A DNA stretch of 64,000 bases from Sporosarcina ureilytica. Its GTDB lineage: Bacteria; Bacillota; Bacilli; Bacillales_A; Planococcaceae. The notes under the pieces were generated by a model. That model saw only the letters and a list, made by a program, of their open reading frames with translations. It made no database searches and was not told the DNA's origin. The position numbers and the translations under genes are program-made. Shown here piece after piece: positions 42,362 through 51,489 of the stretch (its first letter is position 1; the number at the start of each line of letters is the position of its first letter). The DNA is taken from assembly GCF_001753205.1 (NCBI RefSeq), contig NZ_CP017560.1, forward strand, positions 1,674,001-1,738,000. Direction: 5' to 3'.

Positions 42362-43486
42362 TTGAAATTATTTCGGAATAAATATAAACAGCTTAGCTTA
42401 TATGTTGGATTAGCGATTGCTTGTATTGCTTCATTTATATTCGTCTTTCACAATGCGTCATTTTACGATCGCCCAATTGCTAAGGTGATAGAGGTAGAAA
42501 TCATAGATGAGATGCAAGTGACTGATTTTAGAAATAATAAAGATAAACTATTCACTCAACGTCTCGTGGCTGAAATGAGCAATGGGCAGGAAAAAGGGCA
42601 GCGTATTGAGTTGATTAATGAATATTCTGATTCAGGTGCCTATGACCAAAAATACAAAGTAGGCCATGAATTATTTGTATTAATCGACAAAAACATTTCG
42701 AATAATCAGGTGCTAACCGGGACGATTAAAGACGTGAAACGGGATAAGTATCTGGTCATCATAACCTGGGTATTTATTTTCACGTTGCTCATTGTCGGTA
42801 AAAAACAAGGGCTTTATTCTGTTGTCAGCTTGATAATTAATGCGGCATTACTATCCTACGCGTTAGACGTATACGTACAAAATTCGACGATTAGTTTAGT
42901 ATTGATATGCGGTGTGACCGCCATTTTATTTACTGTCATTTCATTGTTCCTTGTGAATGGAATCAATGAAAAAACGTATGCTGCGATTATCGCGACAATG
43001 CTCGGGACATTCGCATCACTTTTGATTACTTACCTTGTCATTTGGATTGCAGCAGAAAATGGTCTCCGTTATGAAGAAATGCAGTTTATTTCGAGACCGT
43101 ACCAAATGGTTTTCATGGCCGGTTTATTTGTCGGATCGCTCGGTGCGGTGATGGATATTGCGATTACGATGTCCGCTTCGATCTTTGAAATCTACGAGAA
43201 AAACCCAGATGTCACTTCAAAAGCATTACAAAAATCAGGGATGGAAATTGGGAAGGACGTTATGGGAACGATGACGAGTATTTTGTTTTTTGTTTATGTA
43301 AGTGGTTCGCTTCCCATGTTAATATTATACTTGAAAAATGCTGCACCGCTAGGATTTACGTTGTCCATGAACCTTTCCTTGGAATTAGCGAGAGCGCTAG
43401 CAGGAGGGATTGGCATCGTACTCACGATACCAATTGGACTTTATACGGCGATATTTTTTGTTAATCGAAAGAGGGCACGCTTATGA
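42362..43486 (+). CDS. YibE/F-family membrane protein, first gene of pair
   Basis: This protein has about 374 residues: an N-terminal anchor, an approximately 100-residue extracytoplasmic domain, and about seven hydrophobic segments with FVGSLGAVMDIAITMSASIFE, the core motif of the YibE/F family. Family members are of unknown function, often paired. TTG 42362 follows TTGGAGGGG by 6 nt; the upstream frame start at 42293 lacks a ribosome binding site. Its stop overlaps the next start (ATGA). Confidence 0.8.
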   Translation: MKLFRNKYKQLSLYVGLAIACIASFIFVFHNASFYDRPIAKVIEVEIIDEMQVTDFRNNKDKLFTQRLVAEMSNGQEKGQRIELINEYSDSGAYDQKYKVGHELFVLIDKNISNNQVLTGTIKDVKRDKYLVIITWVFIFTLLIVGKKQGLYSVVSLIINAALLSYALDVYVQNSTISLVLICGVTAILFTVISLFLVNGINEKTYAAIIATMLGTFASLLITYLVIWIAAENGLRYEEMQFISRPYQMVFMAGLFVGSLGAVMDIAITMSASIFEIYEKNPDVTSKALQKSGMEIGKDVMGTMTSILFFVYVSGSLPMLILYLKNAAPLGFTLSMNLSLELARALAGGIGIVLTIPIGLYTAIFFVNRKRARL

Positions 43487-44247
43487 ATGTTTTAGTTGTG
43501 TTGGCGATGATTTTATTCGGATTAATGGTGCTTGTTGGTGGAAAAAAAGGGGTTAAATCTTTTATTTCTTTGTTTATCAATTTCGGGGTTATTTTAGTGA
43601 TGGTTTTCTTTATGATGGATCCAAATACAAATCCCATTGTATTAACTTTGATGGCTTGTATTGTCATTGTTTGTGTCAATCTATTTTATGTTAATGAAGT
43701 GAATAGTAAGACGAAAATGGCGTTCATTTCAACGATTGTCACGCTCATAGTTTTATTTTTGTTCATTCATTACATCACGAAATCTGCGATGATCCAAGGA
43801 TTTGGCGAAGAAGAAATTGTGGAGTTAGCGCCGTTTTCGTTGTTAATTGGCATCGATTTTGTAAAGATAAGTGTCTCCATTGTCATCATTAGTACAGTTG
43901 GAGCCATTACAGACGTAGCAATCGCAATCTCCTCACCGATGCGTGAATTGAAAGTTCATAATCCGCACATGAGCCGGAAAGATTTGTTTACATCGGGTAT
44001 GCGCATAGGCCGAGATATTTTAGGAACGGATACGAATACGTTGTTTTTTGCTTTTATTGGGGGCTATTTGGCGCTTATCCTATTGTTTAAAGATTTATCG
44101 TATTCTATTGGTGAAATTGTAAATTCAAAGATATTTGTTGCAGAAATTGTTACAATCTTGTGCGCTAGTATTGGCATCGCGATTATTATTCCAATTACTT
44201 CATGGATTAATGCTACGTATTTAACGAGTAAAAGTTATAAGTCTTGA
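43483..44247 (+). CDS. YibE/F-family membrane protein, second gene of pair
   Basis: This 254-residue protein consists of about seven hydrophobic segments. VGAITDVAIAISSPMRELKVHNP and SGMRIGRDILGTDTNTLFFAF align with the matching core of the upstream gene. The 4-nt start/stop overlap indicates coupled translation, so the two proteins probably form one complex. The first gene supplies the soluble domain and this one only membrane helices. Confidence 0.8.
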   Translation: MNVLVVLAMILFGLMVLVGGKKGVKSFISLFINFGVILVMVFFMMDPNTNPIVLTLMACIVIVCVNLFYVNEVNSKTKMAFISTIVTLIVLFLFIHYITKSAMIQGFGEEEIVELAPFSLLIGIDFVKISVSIVIISTVGAITDVAIAISSPMRELKVHNPHMSRKDLFTSGMRIGRDILGTDTNTLFFAFIGGYLALILLFKDLSYSIGEIVNSKIFVAEIVTILCASIGIAIIIPITSWINATYLTSKSYKS

Positions 44248-44251
44248 AAAA

Positions 44252-44298
44252 CAATCCTCCAGCTATCGGTCGTTTGCCGGTAGATGGGGGATTTATTT
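44252..44298 (+). terminator. Terminator after the YibE/F pair
   Basis: AATCCTCCAGCTATCGG pairs imperfectly with CCGGTAGATGGGGGATT, followed by TATTTTA. Confidence 0.6.
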
Positions 44299-44387
44299 TA
44301 GACAACAGGAAAACAATTAATATGAGTGTAATTAAGGAGCATCGCCTTTTCATATCTTTATAAAAAGGGAAGAAGAGGTGAATGTTT

Positions 44388-44780
44388 ATGAAAAAAGGAT
44401 GTTTGACGATAATTGTGTTATTGGTCGTGGTGCTTGCGTTATTTCCAGTCTTGTCAAACGTCGACGATCTTAAAAGTACGGTGATGAAACATACATCAGC
44501 TTTATTCTCTGAAGATAGGCAACTCAAGGTTTTTGAGGAGTCTTTAATTGAAGATGGCGGTTTTTTTGATCAGGTGAGTAAAAAAATAAGCGAACAAGGG
44601 TATGAACATATTATGCAAGGTATGGTGTATTCCAAAGATGATATTCGTATTGAATTTTTATTAACCAACACCGAAGTTTCTGATGAAGTGAGGAAGGACA
44701 TAGTGGCCATATTTAATGAAATAGTAATAAAAAATAAAATGGAGCCGTCCATTTTTGAAGTGAAAGTTCGTGCAGAATAG
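44388..44780 (+). CDS. Small secreted or anchored protein of unknown function
   Basis: This 130-residue protein begins with MKKGCLTIIVLLVVVLALF, a signal or anchor segment, followed by an alpha/beta extracytoplasmic region rich in acidic residues. It carries a Cys at position 5 rather than at the end of the hydrophobic run, so it is not a standard lipoprotein. I do not recognise the family. ATG 44388 is preferred, after AGAGGTGAATG. Confidence 0.6.
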   Translation: MKKGCLTIIVLLVVVLALFPVLSNVDDLKSTVMKHTSALFSEDRQLKVFEESLIEDGGFFDQVSKKISEQGYEHIMQGMVYSKDDIRIEFLLTNTEVSDEVRKDIVAIFNEIVIKNKMEPSIFEVKVRAE

Positions 44781-44819
44781 TCTACGAACACTGAAAGGAC
44801 CGGCTCCAGGTTTCAAGTG

Positions 44820-45359
44820 TTATCTTTTTGAATCTAAATATCGATAAAGTGTCGATTTACTGATACCTGTTTCTTCTTTAATTTGATGAAGTGTATATTG
44901 CTTACTTTGGTACATAGCAAAAGCTCTATTCAAGTTATCGTCTGATTTTCTCGGTCGCCCGATTGTTTTTCCGCGCTGTTTTGCTGCTTGAATCGCAAAT
45001 GTAGACGTATGGCTTAAAAAAGTTGATTGTAATTCGGTAAAAAACTCAGCCCATGTAAGTAGGGAACCCTCTGTGATGTGCTGATTCGTGATTTTTTCAT
45101 CTAGGAAATGAATCGTAATTTCATCACGTTTTGCAAGTCGTAAAATATCTAAGAAATGATGTAATGAGTCCGCGAGTGTTTCAATGTTTTGGACGAACAG
45201 TTTATCGCCTTTTTGGATTGACATAAATAAGTTTTCGAGTTCAGCTCTCTTTTGGGCAAAGGCATGAGATTCTGTAAATAATTGATCGGTTTCGATTGAT
45301 ATTAATTGCTTTTGCATAAGCGGATCTCGAACGATTGGGCGCATGTATCCGTAATTCAA
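44820..45359 (-). CDS. Resolvase-like protein without active-site residues
   Basis: This protein of about 179 residues has the layout of a short serine recombinase: NYGYMRP at the start, a helical E-type linker (SFLSHTSTFAIQAAKQRGKTIGRP) and a C-terminal Hin-like HTH (YTLHQIKEETGISKSTLYRYL). Active members have YxRVS with a nucleophilic Ser and DRLxR arginines. Here these read YMRPIV and IETLADS, so the Ser and Arg residues are absent. It may therefore be a DNA-binding regulator. TTG 45359 lies 8 nt after CAGGAG. It is divergent from sulP across a palindrome. Confidence 0.75.
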   Translation of the reverse strand: MNYGYMRPIVRDPLMQKQLISIETDQLFTESHAFAQKRAELENLFMSIQKGDKLFVQNIETLADSLHHFLDILRLAKRDEITIHFLDEKITNQHITEGSLLTWAEFFTELQSTFLSHTSTFAIQAAKQRGKTIGRPRKSDDNLNRAFAMYQSKQYTLHQIKEETGISKSTLYRYLDSKR

Positions 45360-45375
45360 TTTTTTCACTCCTGTG

Positions 45376-45401
45376 TTCCCAAAAGTCTTTAGTTTTGGGA
45401 A
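45376..45401. promoter_or_regulatory. Palindrome between the resolvase-like gene and sulP
   Basis: TTCCCAAAA-N8-TTTTGGGAA is a perfect 9-bp inverted repeat in the divergent promoter region. It could be the operator of the resolvase-like protein, controlling both genes. Confidence 0.5.
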
Positions 45402-45449
45402 GAAAGATGATATGATAACTACATTATATCACTATAAAGGAGATTTTCT

Positions 45450-46859
45450 ATGCAGACATTAAAACTTGAGTGGTTTGGGAATATTCGCGCTGATATTTTA
45501 GCGGGTATTGTAGTTGGACTAGCCCTTATTCCTGAAGCACTGGCTTTTGCATTTATCGCTGGGGTTGACCCACGCGTTACACTATATGCGTCATTTACAA
45601 TTGCTGTCATTATTGCCTTTGTTGGGGGAAGACCTGGAATGGTTTCTGCTGCGACAGGTGCTATGGCCTTAGTCGTCGTTAGTTTAGTCGCTGAACACGG
45701 TTTACAGTATTTATTGGCCGCAACAATTTTGACTGGAATTATCCAATTCTTACTTGGAATATTCGGGGTCGCGAATTTAATGCGATTTATTCCTAATTCC
45801 GTCATGCTAGGCTTCGTAAATGCGCTCGGCATTATGATATTTCTCGCGCAAATGCCTTATTTGATCGGCGGAAGTATGATGACGTATGTTTTTGCGGTTG
45901 TAACGCTTATTTTAGTGTACGCAATACCGCGCTTTTTTACACTGATACCAGCGCCATTACTTGCGATTATCATTATGACGGTCATCGCTTTTATAAGCGG
46001 AGTGAATTTGCAAACGATCGGTGATTTAGGAACGATGCCGTCTACGTTACCGGTGTTTTTCCTACCAGATATTCCATTGAATTTTGAAACATTGAAAATT
46101 ATTTTGCCATATTCATTAGCGTTAGCGATTGTCGGGTTATTGGAATCTTTATTAACCGCGCAAGTACTAGACGATATGACAGATACATCAAGTAATAAAA
46201 ACAAAGAGGCCCGTGGACAAGGGATTGCGAATTTTATTAATGGATTTTTTGGTGGATTAGCTGGTTGTGCATTAATTGGCCAATCTGTCATTAATGCAAA
46301 ATCTGGTGGTCGTGGTCGACTATCAACATTTGTCGCAGGGGCATTTCTAATGTTCCTGATTATTGTGTTAGGAGATGTTGTCATCGATATACCAATGCCA
46401 GTACTAGTTGGTGTGATGATTATGGTAAGTGCGACAACGTTTAATTGGCGTTCGTTTAAGTTTCTCAAACAAGCACCCAAATCAGAATCGATTGTCATGA
46501 TCGTAACTGTTGCGATTATTTTATATACCCATAACTTAGCAATTGGTGTCATCTTAGGTGTTATTTTAAGTTCTCTATTTTTCGTCGCTCGTATCTCTAG
46601 GGTGGTAGTTTCAGAGGAGAGCGGGTATTATAGCGTAAAGGGCCCCTTGTTTTTCGCCTCAACAACGAAATTTATCCAGTCGTTTGAGCATATAGATGGT
46701 AAGAAAATAACGATTGACTTTGAAAACAGTCAAATTTGGGATGAATCGGCAGTTGGTGCGATTTTGAAAGTGCGGCAAAAACTTGAACAAAAAGGCATCG
46801 ATGTGCAAATTTCAGGATTAAATTCTTCAAGTCAGGAATTGTATAAACAACTCATGTAG
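45450..46859 (+). CDS. SulP-family anion transporter with STAS domain
   Basis: This 469-residue protein has about 10-12 hydrophobic segments typical of SLC26/SulP (ADILAGIVVGLALIPEALAFA, LGFVNALGIMIFLAQ) and a C-terminal STAS domain (KITIDFENSQIWDESAVGAIL). The substrate may be sulfate, bicarbonate or another anion. It has AAGGAGAT upstream and is followed 12 nt later by uspA-like gene, so the two form an operon. Confidence 0.85.
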   Translation: MQTLKLEWFGNIRADILAGIVVGLALIPEALAFAFIAGVDPRVTLYASFTIAVIIAFVGGRPGMVSAATGAMALVVVSLVAEHGLQYLLAATILTGIIQFLLGIFGVANLMRFIPNSVMLGFVNALGIMIFLAQMPYLIGGSMMTYVFAVVTLILVYAIPRFFTLIPAPLLAIIIMTVIAFISGVNLQTIGDLGTMPSTLPVFFLPDIPLNFETLKIILPYSLALAIVGLLESLLTAQVLDDMTDTSSNKNKEARGQGIANFINGFFGGLAGCALIGQSVINAKSGGRGRLSTFVAGAFLMFLIIVLGDVVIDIPMPVLVGVMIMVSATTFNWRSFKFLKQAPKSESIVMIVTVAIILYTHNLAIGVILGVILSSLFFVARISRVVVSEESGYYSVKGPLFFASTTKFIQSFEHIDGKKITIDFENSQIWDESAVGAILKVRQKLEQKGIDVQISGLNSSSQELYKQLM

Positions 46860-46871
46860 GGAGGGGTTTAA

Positions 46872-47285
46872 ATGAAAATTGCAGTTGCAGTTGACGGTTC
46901 GGATAATGCGATGCGTGCTGCAAAATATGCGATTATGCTCGCCACATATTTACCAGAAACAAGTTTAGAAGTCATTATGGTGATTGATCTAGACAAGGCG
47001 AAAGACGAGTATTTATTAACCCAAAGTGCTGAAAGTTTAAGATTAAACCGAGAACGAAAAGTACACCCTATTATTGAACTAGCTAAGAAGCAACAGATTG
47101 ATGTTGAAACAACAATTTTAAAAGGAAAACCGAGTCAAGAAATTATTCAATATGTGAATGAAAATGCGATTGATCAGCTTGTTGTAGGTAGTCGAGGTCT
47201 CAATTCATTCCAAGAAATGATTGTGGGCAGTGTGAGCCATCGGGTGATGAAGTATGTGAAGTGCCCTGTAACGATTGTGAAATAG
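46872..47285 (+). CDS. Universal stress protein (UspA family)
   Basis: This 137-residue cytosolic protein shows the UspA nucleotide-binding fold: KIAVAVDGSDNAMRAAKYA at the start and LVVGSRGLNSFQEMIVGSVSHRVMKYVKCPVTIVK at the end (GxRG-x9-GSxS ATP motif). It may modulate the upstream SulP transporter, as SulP-Usp pairs and fusions suggest. ATG follows GGGAGGGG. Confidence 0.88.
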   Translation: MKIAVAVDGSDNAMRAAKYAIMLATYLPETSLEVIMVIDLDKAKDEYLLTQSAESLRLNRERKVHPIIELAKKQQIDVETTILKGKPSQEIIQYVNENAIDQLVVGSRGLNSFQEMIVGSVSHRVMKYVKCPVTIVK

Positions 47286-47344
47286 TCCGGTCCGGAGTAA
47301 CCGTACAAGATACGTATGGCCAATAAGCTATCATAGTATGAATA

Positions 47345-47397
47345 GAAGGAGGAGCTTAAAGAACATCAAATGTTCAGATGGCTTCTCCTTTTTCTTT
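47345..47397 (+). terminator. Terminator after uspA-like gene
   Basis: GAAGGAGGAGC pairs with GCTTCTCCTT, with an inner hairpin GAACAT/ATGTTC, followed by TTTCTTT. Confidence 0.65.
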
Positions 47398-47631
47398 AAT
47401 TAAAACATACTTAATTAAACAGGTATAGGACCATTCCAAATAACATTGCATTATGAGTATGTGGATGTTATTATGGATTTTACTATTATCGATCGGAGGC
47501 TTTATAAAAATGCAGTCTATCAGAATCCGGATGACTTCCAGGTCTATTAGCTAATTGAATAGTTGTACAAGCTCTATTTGTATAGAGCATTCGGGATAGG
47601 TCTGCCTTTTTATAAATCCATATGTAAAAAT

Positions 47632-47660
47632 GAGAGAGAGGGGCTTTTCTCTCTTTTTTT
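47632..47660 (+). terminator. Terminator hairpin
   Basis: GAGAGAG and CTCTC form a short stem followed by seven T. Confidence 0.55.
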
Positions 47661-47787
47661 GTTGTTCTCTTTTACTTTAGCAGAATAACTTAAGTTTTAG
47701 ATATAGGATAGGTATGCGCTTTTCCGATTATTTTTGTACTAGCTAGCACATGATAAAGAAATATAAATAAAAGGAGAACTATCCTAT

Positions 47788-49272
47788 ATGACAGAACAAT
47801 CAACTGGATCAAAGCAATACGAATTTCTTGCTGACAATCCAAACGTGAAAGTATTACCGATTATGCTTTCCCTCATAATTGGGGCATTTTTTGCGATATT
47901 AAATGAAACACTTTTAAATATTGCACTCATCACTCTAATGGATGAGTTTGGGATTTCGTTAACAACAGTACAGTGGATGGCAACTGGTTTTATGCTTGTT
48001 ATGGGTGTCGTCATTCCTGTTTCGGCTTTATTATTACAATGGTTTACGACGAGACAATTATTTTTAAGTACGATGATAATTTTTACATTTGGTACGATGA
48101 TTAGTGCATCGGCACCGACTTTTTCAATTTTATTAATCGGGCGGTTAATTCAAGCGGTCGGGACTGGGGTGTTAATGCCGATTATATTTAATGTGTTTTT
48201 ATTAATCTTCCCGCCCGAGCGACGCGGAAAAGTGATGGGGATGGTTGGTCTTGTCATTATGTTTGCGCCTGCAATTGGACCGACACTTTCCGGAGTCATC
48301 GTTGAATATTTAGGTTGGCGTTATTTATTTATCACAGTCATTCCGTTTGCTTTATTTTCTATCGCGTTTGCTTATAAGTTTTTAGTGAATGTATCTGAAG
48401 TGACAAAACCAAAAATCGATATTATTTCTATTGTCTTTTCTACAATAGGTTTTGGGTCTACGGTCTATGGCTTTAGTGCTTCGGGTGCAAGTGCAGATGG
48501 GTTTCTTAGTACGAATGTGTTGATTGCAATTATGATCGGTGTAATCGGAATTATACTGTTCGTTTTGAGACAACTAAAATTAGATGAGCCGGTTATGGAT
48601 TTGCGCGTATTCAAATATCCGATGTATCGACATGCGGTCATCATGTTTTTAATCATTATTATGACAATGTTTGCTTCGGAAATTATTTTGCCGATGTTTA
48701 TGCAGGGACCTTTAATGTTAACAGCTGCTACAGCGGGTCTAGTTTTGCTACCGGGTAGTCTTTTGAATGGAATCATGTCGCCATTAATGGGGCATCTTTT
48801 TGATAAGTTTGGACCGCGCGTCTTAATGATTCCTGCAACACTTGTCTTAAGTGGAACGATGTTTATGATGAGCCGTTTGACTGCGGAATCATCTTTATGG
48901 ATTATCGTGATTGGTTATATTTTAATTATGTTATCTGTTTCCGCGATTATGATGCCGGCTCAAACAAATGGACTGAACCAGCTTCCAAAAACACTTTACC
49001 CGCACGGAACCGCAGTCATGTCTACATTACAGCCCGTTGCCGGTGCAATAGGTGTTTCCGTGTTTATCAGTATTCTGAACGCGAGACAGCTTAGTTTCTT
49101 GCAAAAGTCAGGCACACCAAATGACCCGGCTACAATGAGAGCAGCAATGGTGGTGGGTGTTGAATTGGTTTATTTCATAGCTTTTGCGATGTCCATTGTC
49201 GCGGTGATTTTAGCCTTTACTGTTTATCGTGCGAAACCACATGAGGATGAACAAGTACAAAAAGAAGTGTAA
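47788..49272 (+). CDS. MFS drug:proton antiporter, DHA2 (EmrB/LmrB-like)
   Basis: This 494-residue protein has about 14 hydrophobic segments. DHA2 marks include LNETLLNIALITLMDEFG with the acidic residue in helix 1, TTVQWMATGFMLVMG, IGRLIQAVGTGVLMP (motif C-like region) and PPERRGKVMGMVGLVIMFAPAIGPTL. It should export drugs or small toxic compounds. ATG follows AAAAGGAGAA. Terminator downstream; monocistronic. Confidence 0.85.
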   Translation: MTEQSTGSKQYEFLADNPNVKVLPIMLSLIIGAFFAILNETLLNIALITLMDEFGISLTTVQWMATGFMLVMGVVIPVSALLLQWFTTRQLFLSTMIIFTFGTMISASAPTFSILLIGRLIQAVGTGVLMPIIFNVFLLIFPPERRGKVMGMVGLVIMFAPAIGPTLSGVIVEYLGWRYLFITVIPFALFSIAFAYKFLVNVSEVTKPKIDIISIVFSTIGFGSTVYGFSASGASADGFLSTNVLIAIMIGVIGIILFVLRQLKLDEPVMDLRVFKYPMYRHAVIMFLIIIMTMFASEIILPMFMQGPLMLTAATAGLVLLPGSLLNGIMSPLMGHLFDKFGPRVLMIPATLVLSGTMFMMSRLTAESSLWIIVIGYILIMLSVSAIMMPAQTNGLNQLPKTLYPHGTAVMSTLQPVAGAIGVSVFISILNARQLSFLQKSGTPNDPATMRAAMVVGVELVYFIAFAMSIVAVILAFTVYRAKPHEDEQVQKEV

Positions 49273-49286
49273 ACAATGTGTGAAAA

Positions 49287-49322
49287 GATGCCATTCCAGA
49301 ATAGTTGGGGTGGCATTTTTTG
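49287..49322 (+). terminator. Terminator after the efflux pump
   Basis: GATGCCATTCC pairs with GGGGTGGCAT, followed by TTTTTTG. Confidence 0.75.
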
Positions 49323-49432
49323 TATCCTTTTTTAACGTAGCGCGCTATATAGAGAATGTAGGGATGTTTTTATGTATTTAACCTGTACAAAAGTTCTCGC
49401 TTTTACATGTTATATAAATAAGGAGGATTTCA

Positions 49433-50380
49433 ATGGTAACGATAAAAAAGCAATTGGTTTCAAGCCGGATGAGGACGTTCTCAGGAATAAATGGACGTAA
49501 TTTTATTACCATTCACGAAACGGCAAATTATGCGAAGGGTGCAGGCGCTCAAATGCATGCCGATTTGCAATCAAGTGGATTTTCAGCTTCCTGGCATTGG
49601 CAAGTAGATGACAAGGTAGCGATACAATCATTTCCACACACGGTTCGATGTTGGCATGCAGGAGATGGTGCAGGAAATGGCAACTTCCACTCGATTGCAA
49701 TCGAGATTTGTGTGAATGTAGATGGCGATTTTCAACAAGCCGTCGTAAATGCTGCGGCTTTGGTGAAGAAAATTATGCATGATGAAGGGATTCCGAGTGC
49801 TAACGTTGTGCAACACCATCATTGGAGTGGAAAAGATTGCCCACGTCATTTGCGTAAAGGAGATAAAGGAATAGACTGGGCTTCATTTAAAAGACTTCTT
49901 CCAACAAAAGCTGATAGATCTTCTAGTAATTTATCTTACGGAAGTCAAGGAGAAGCAGTTAAACAGCTCCAAATCGACTTAAACAAACTCGGCTACAAAC
50001 TAACGATAGACAGCTCATTTGGTCCGGCCACAGAACGGGCAGTAAAGGCATTTCAAGCATCTCTAAAATTAACAGTAGAAGGAATTGTTGGTCCGCAAAC
50101 GCAAAAAGCATTAAAAGAAGCGCTGGTAAAGCAATCTGTCTCTAGAAAAGTCTTAAAGGTTGGAGATAAAGGAGACAATGTCCGAGCGATGCAAGCGGCA
50201 TTAGCTAGTGTCGGTTTTTATCCTGATAAAGGATCCGAAAATTATGGTGTTGACGGGTATTTCGGTACTAAAACGCGCGATACTGTAAAGCGCTTCCAGT
50301 CCGTCTATACACCAACGGAAATAGATGGCATATTTGGTCCTAAAACCAGGTACGAACTCAATAGAATCATTAAAAAATAA
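49433..50380 (+). CDS. N-acetylmuramoyl-L-alanine amidase with two peptidoglycan-binding repeats
   Basis: This 315-residue protein has an Amidase_2 domain (residues 1-160: FITIHETAN, HWQVDD, HAGDGAGNGNF, HHHWSGKDCP) with zinc-ligand His and Cys residues, followed by two PG_binding_1 repeats (GEAVKQLQIDLNKLGYKL and GDNVRAMQAALASVGFYP). No signal peptide is seen. The layout is that of CwlA-type and phage endolysins. Two genes downstream is a holin-like gene, so the pair may be a prophage or domesticated lysis module. ATG follows AAGGAGG. Confidence 0.88.
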   Translation: MVTIKKQLVSSRMRTFSGINGRNFITIHETANYAKGAGAQMHADLQSSGFSASWHWQVDDKVAIQSFPHTVRCWHAGDGAGNGNFHSIAIEICVNVDGDFQQAVVNAAALVKKIMHDEGIPSANVVQHHHWSGKDCPRHLRKGDKGIDWASFKRLLPTKADRSSSNLSYGSQGEAVKQLQIDLNKLGYKLTIDSSFGPATERAVKAFQASLKLTVEGIVGPQTQKALKEALVKQSVSRKVLKVGDKGDNVRAMQAALASVGFYPDKGSENYGVDGYFGTKTRDTVKRFQSVYTPTEIDGIFGPKTRYELNRIIKK

Positions 50381-50561
50381 CGCGTTTTTTTCACATAAGT
50401 TGGGAAGTACTACATTATCAAAACTATCAAAGAAAAAACTATTTACTAGCATTTTCAAAGAAAATATTAATAGTAAAGGCGGTATGTCTAACGCATGTTT
50501 TTACTTGTCCATATAGTATATAGAGCGGCCGTATCTAATTCATAAAAAGGGGGGGAGAAAA

Positions 50562-50855
50562 ATGGGTTGTAGAAATAATCATCATAATGAAAATCGACGA
50601 AATAGATTTGTTTGTGAATGTAATGAAGAAAACAATCGTAGACAACCAGTTACATTGTTTTGCAGATGTCACGAAGTGCGAGGCGAACGCGAAGAAAATC
50701 GCCACCATCGTTTCCACGAAAATGAAGTTCGCTTCGAGCGAGATAATCGTAGAGACCATTGGCGTGAAGATGTTCGAGAAGAGCGTGATTGCCGCAGAAA
50801 CCGCAGAAGCCGCTGTAACTTCTGTAACTTCTGTAACTTTGGCAGACGTTGGTAA
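50562..50855 (+). CDS. Arg/Asn/Cys-rich small protein, possibly spore coat
   Basis: This 97-residue protein is rich in Arg, Asn, Glu, His and Cys (MGCRNNHHNENRRNR..., CNFCNFCNFGRRW). The ATG follows GGGGGGAG. Such compositions occur in spore coat and cross-linked surface proteins. The C-terminal CNF repeat could bind metal or form disulfides. Another frame of similar length (50587-50859) also lies open here but has no ribosome binding site, and I judge it a shadow. Function is unknown. Confidence 0.55.
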   Translation: MGCRNNHHNENRRNRFVCECNEENNRRQPVTLFCRCHEVRGEREENRHHRFHENEVRFERDNRRDHWREDVREERDCRRNRRSRCNFCNFCNFGRRW

Positions 50856-50904
50856 TTAAAAATAAAAAATCCAAACATGAATGTCCCAGATAGGTGGGCA
50901 TAGG

Positions 50905-50941
50905 AAAAGGCGGCTATTTCTAGAGTAGTCGCTTTTATTTT
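50905..50941 (+). terminator. Terminator after the Cys/Arg-rich gene
   Basis: AAAAGGCGGCTA pairs with TAGTCGCTTTT, followed by ATTTT. Confidence 0.55.
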
Positions 50942-51100
50942 ATGAACATCAGCATGATGCCGGATGCGTTTACCTATCTAGTTCTTCTAATCATTCATTT
51001 TATTGTAGATAGATAAATTAATAGAAAATACAGATGCATTATCGGTTCGCCGTTCTTGTTAAGTTAATTTGAACATAAAATAACATAAAGGGGTGATACG

Positions 51101-51349
51101 ATGTTTGAAGTATATGATGTTATTTTGCTTCCTTTAATAGTGGGCATCGTAGAGATATTTAAACGTACAGGTGTGCATAAAAAATTCTTACCATTAATTT
51201 CGTTACTATTAGGAATTATTGTAGGGGTCGTTTATGTGACAGACTTTGATTGGAAGCAAGGAATCCTTGTTGGCGCAATGCTTGGATTATCGGCAAGTGG
51301 ATTATATAGTAGTTCAAAAAACACTTTTGAAAAAGATGATGAGCAATAA
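51101..51349 (+). CDS. Putative phage-like holin
   Basis: This 82-residue protein has two to three hydrophobic segments (VILLPLIVGIVEIF, FLPLISLLLGIIVGVVYV, GILVGAMLGLSASGLY) with a charged tail. MFEVYDVIL...FKRTGVHKKFLPL and LGLSASGLYSSSKN are typical of holins from Bacillus phages. It may act with the amidase at 49433. ATG follows AAAGGGGTGAT. Phage structural genes are absent, so it is either a leftover or a host-adapted gene. Confidence 0.7.
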   Translation: MFEVYDVILLPLIVGIVEIFKRTGVHKKFLPLISLLLGIIVGVVYVTDFDWKQGILVGAMLGLSASGLYSSSKNTFEKDDEQ

Positions 51350-51489
51350 AGTGATTTCCATCTTTTTTTTTGAAGAAATTCAACGAAAAAGAATAAAGTC
51401 GATGGTTCTTCCTCATAATTCATATGAAAACTATTTGAATCAAACCCTTCATGTGATATAGTTATGATGGATGAAAGTAGGTGGTTCAC

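Larger units (their letters stand above)
47286..47787. other. Intergenic region with two terminators
   Basis: This 500-bp gap contains the hairpin at 47345-47397 and another at 47632-47660. A 25-codon frame at 47473-47550 (MDFTIIDRRLYKNAVYQNPD...) lies after a poor ribosome binding site and may be a relic; I cannot support it as a gene. Confidence 0.5.

Noticed and set aside
45857-46552. 231-codon frame antisense to sulP
   Set aside because: Shadow of a long membrane-protein gene; no start signal and an implausible composition.
50587-50859. Second 90-codon frame overlapping the Cys/Arg-rich gene
   Set aside because: No ribosome binding site; the other frame has GGGGGGAG and a composition seen in surface proteins. 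Dual coding is possible but unsupported.
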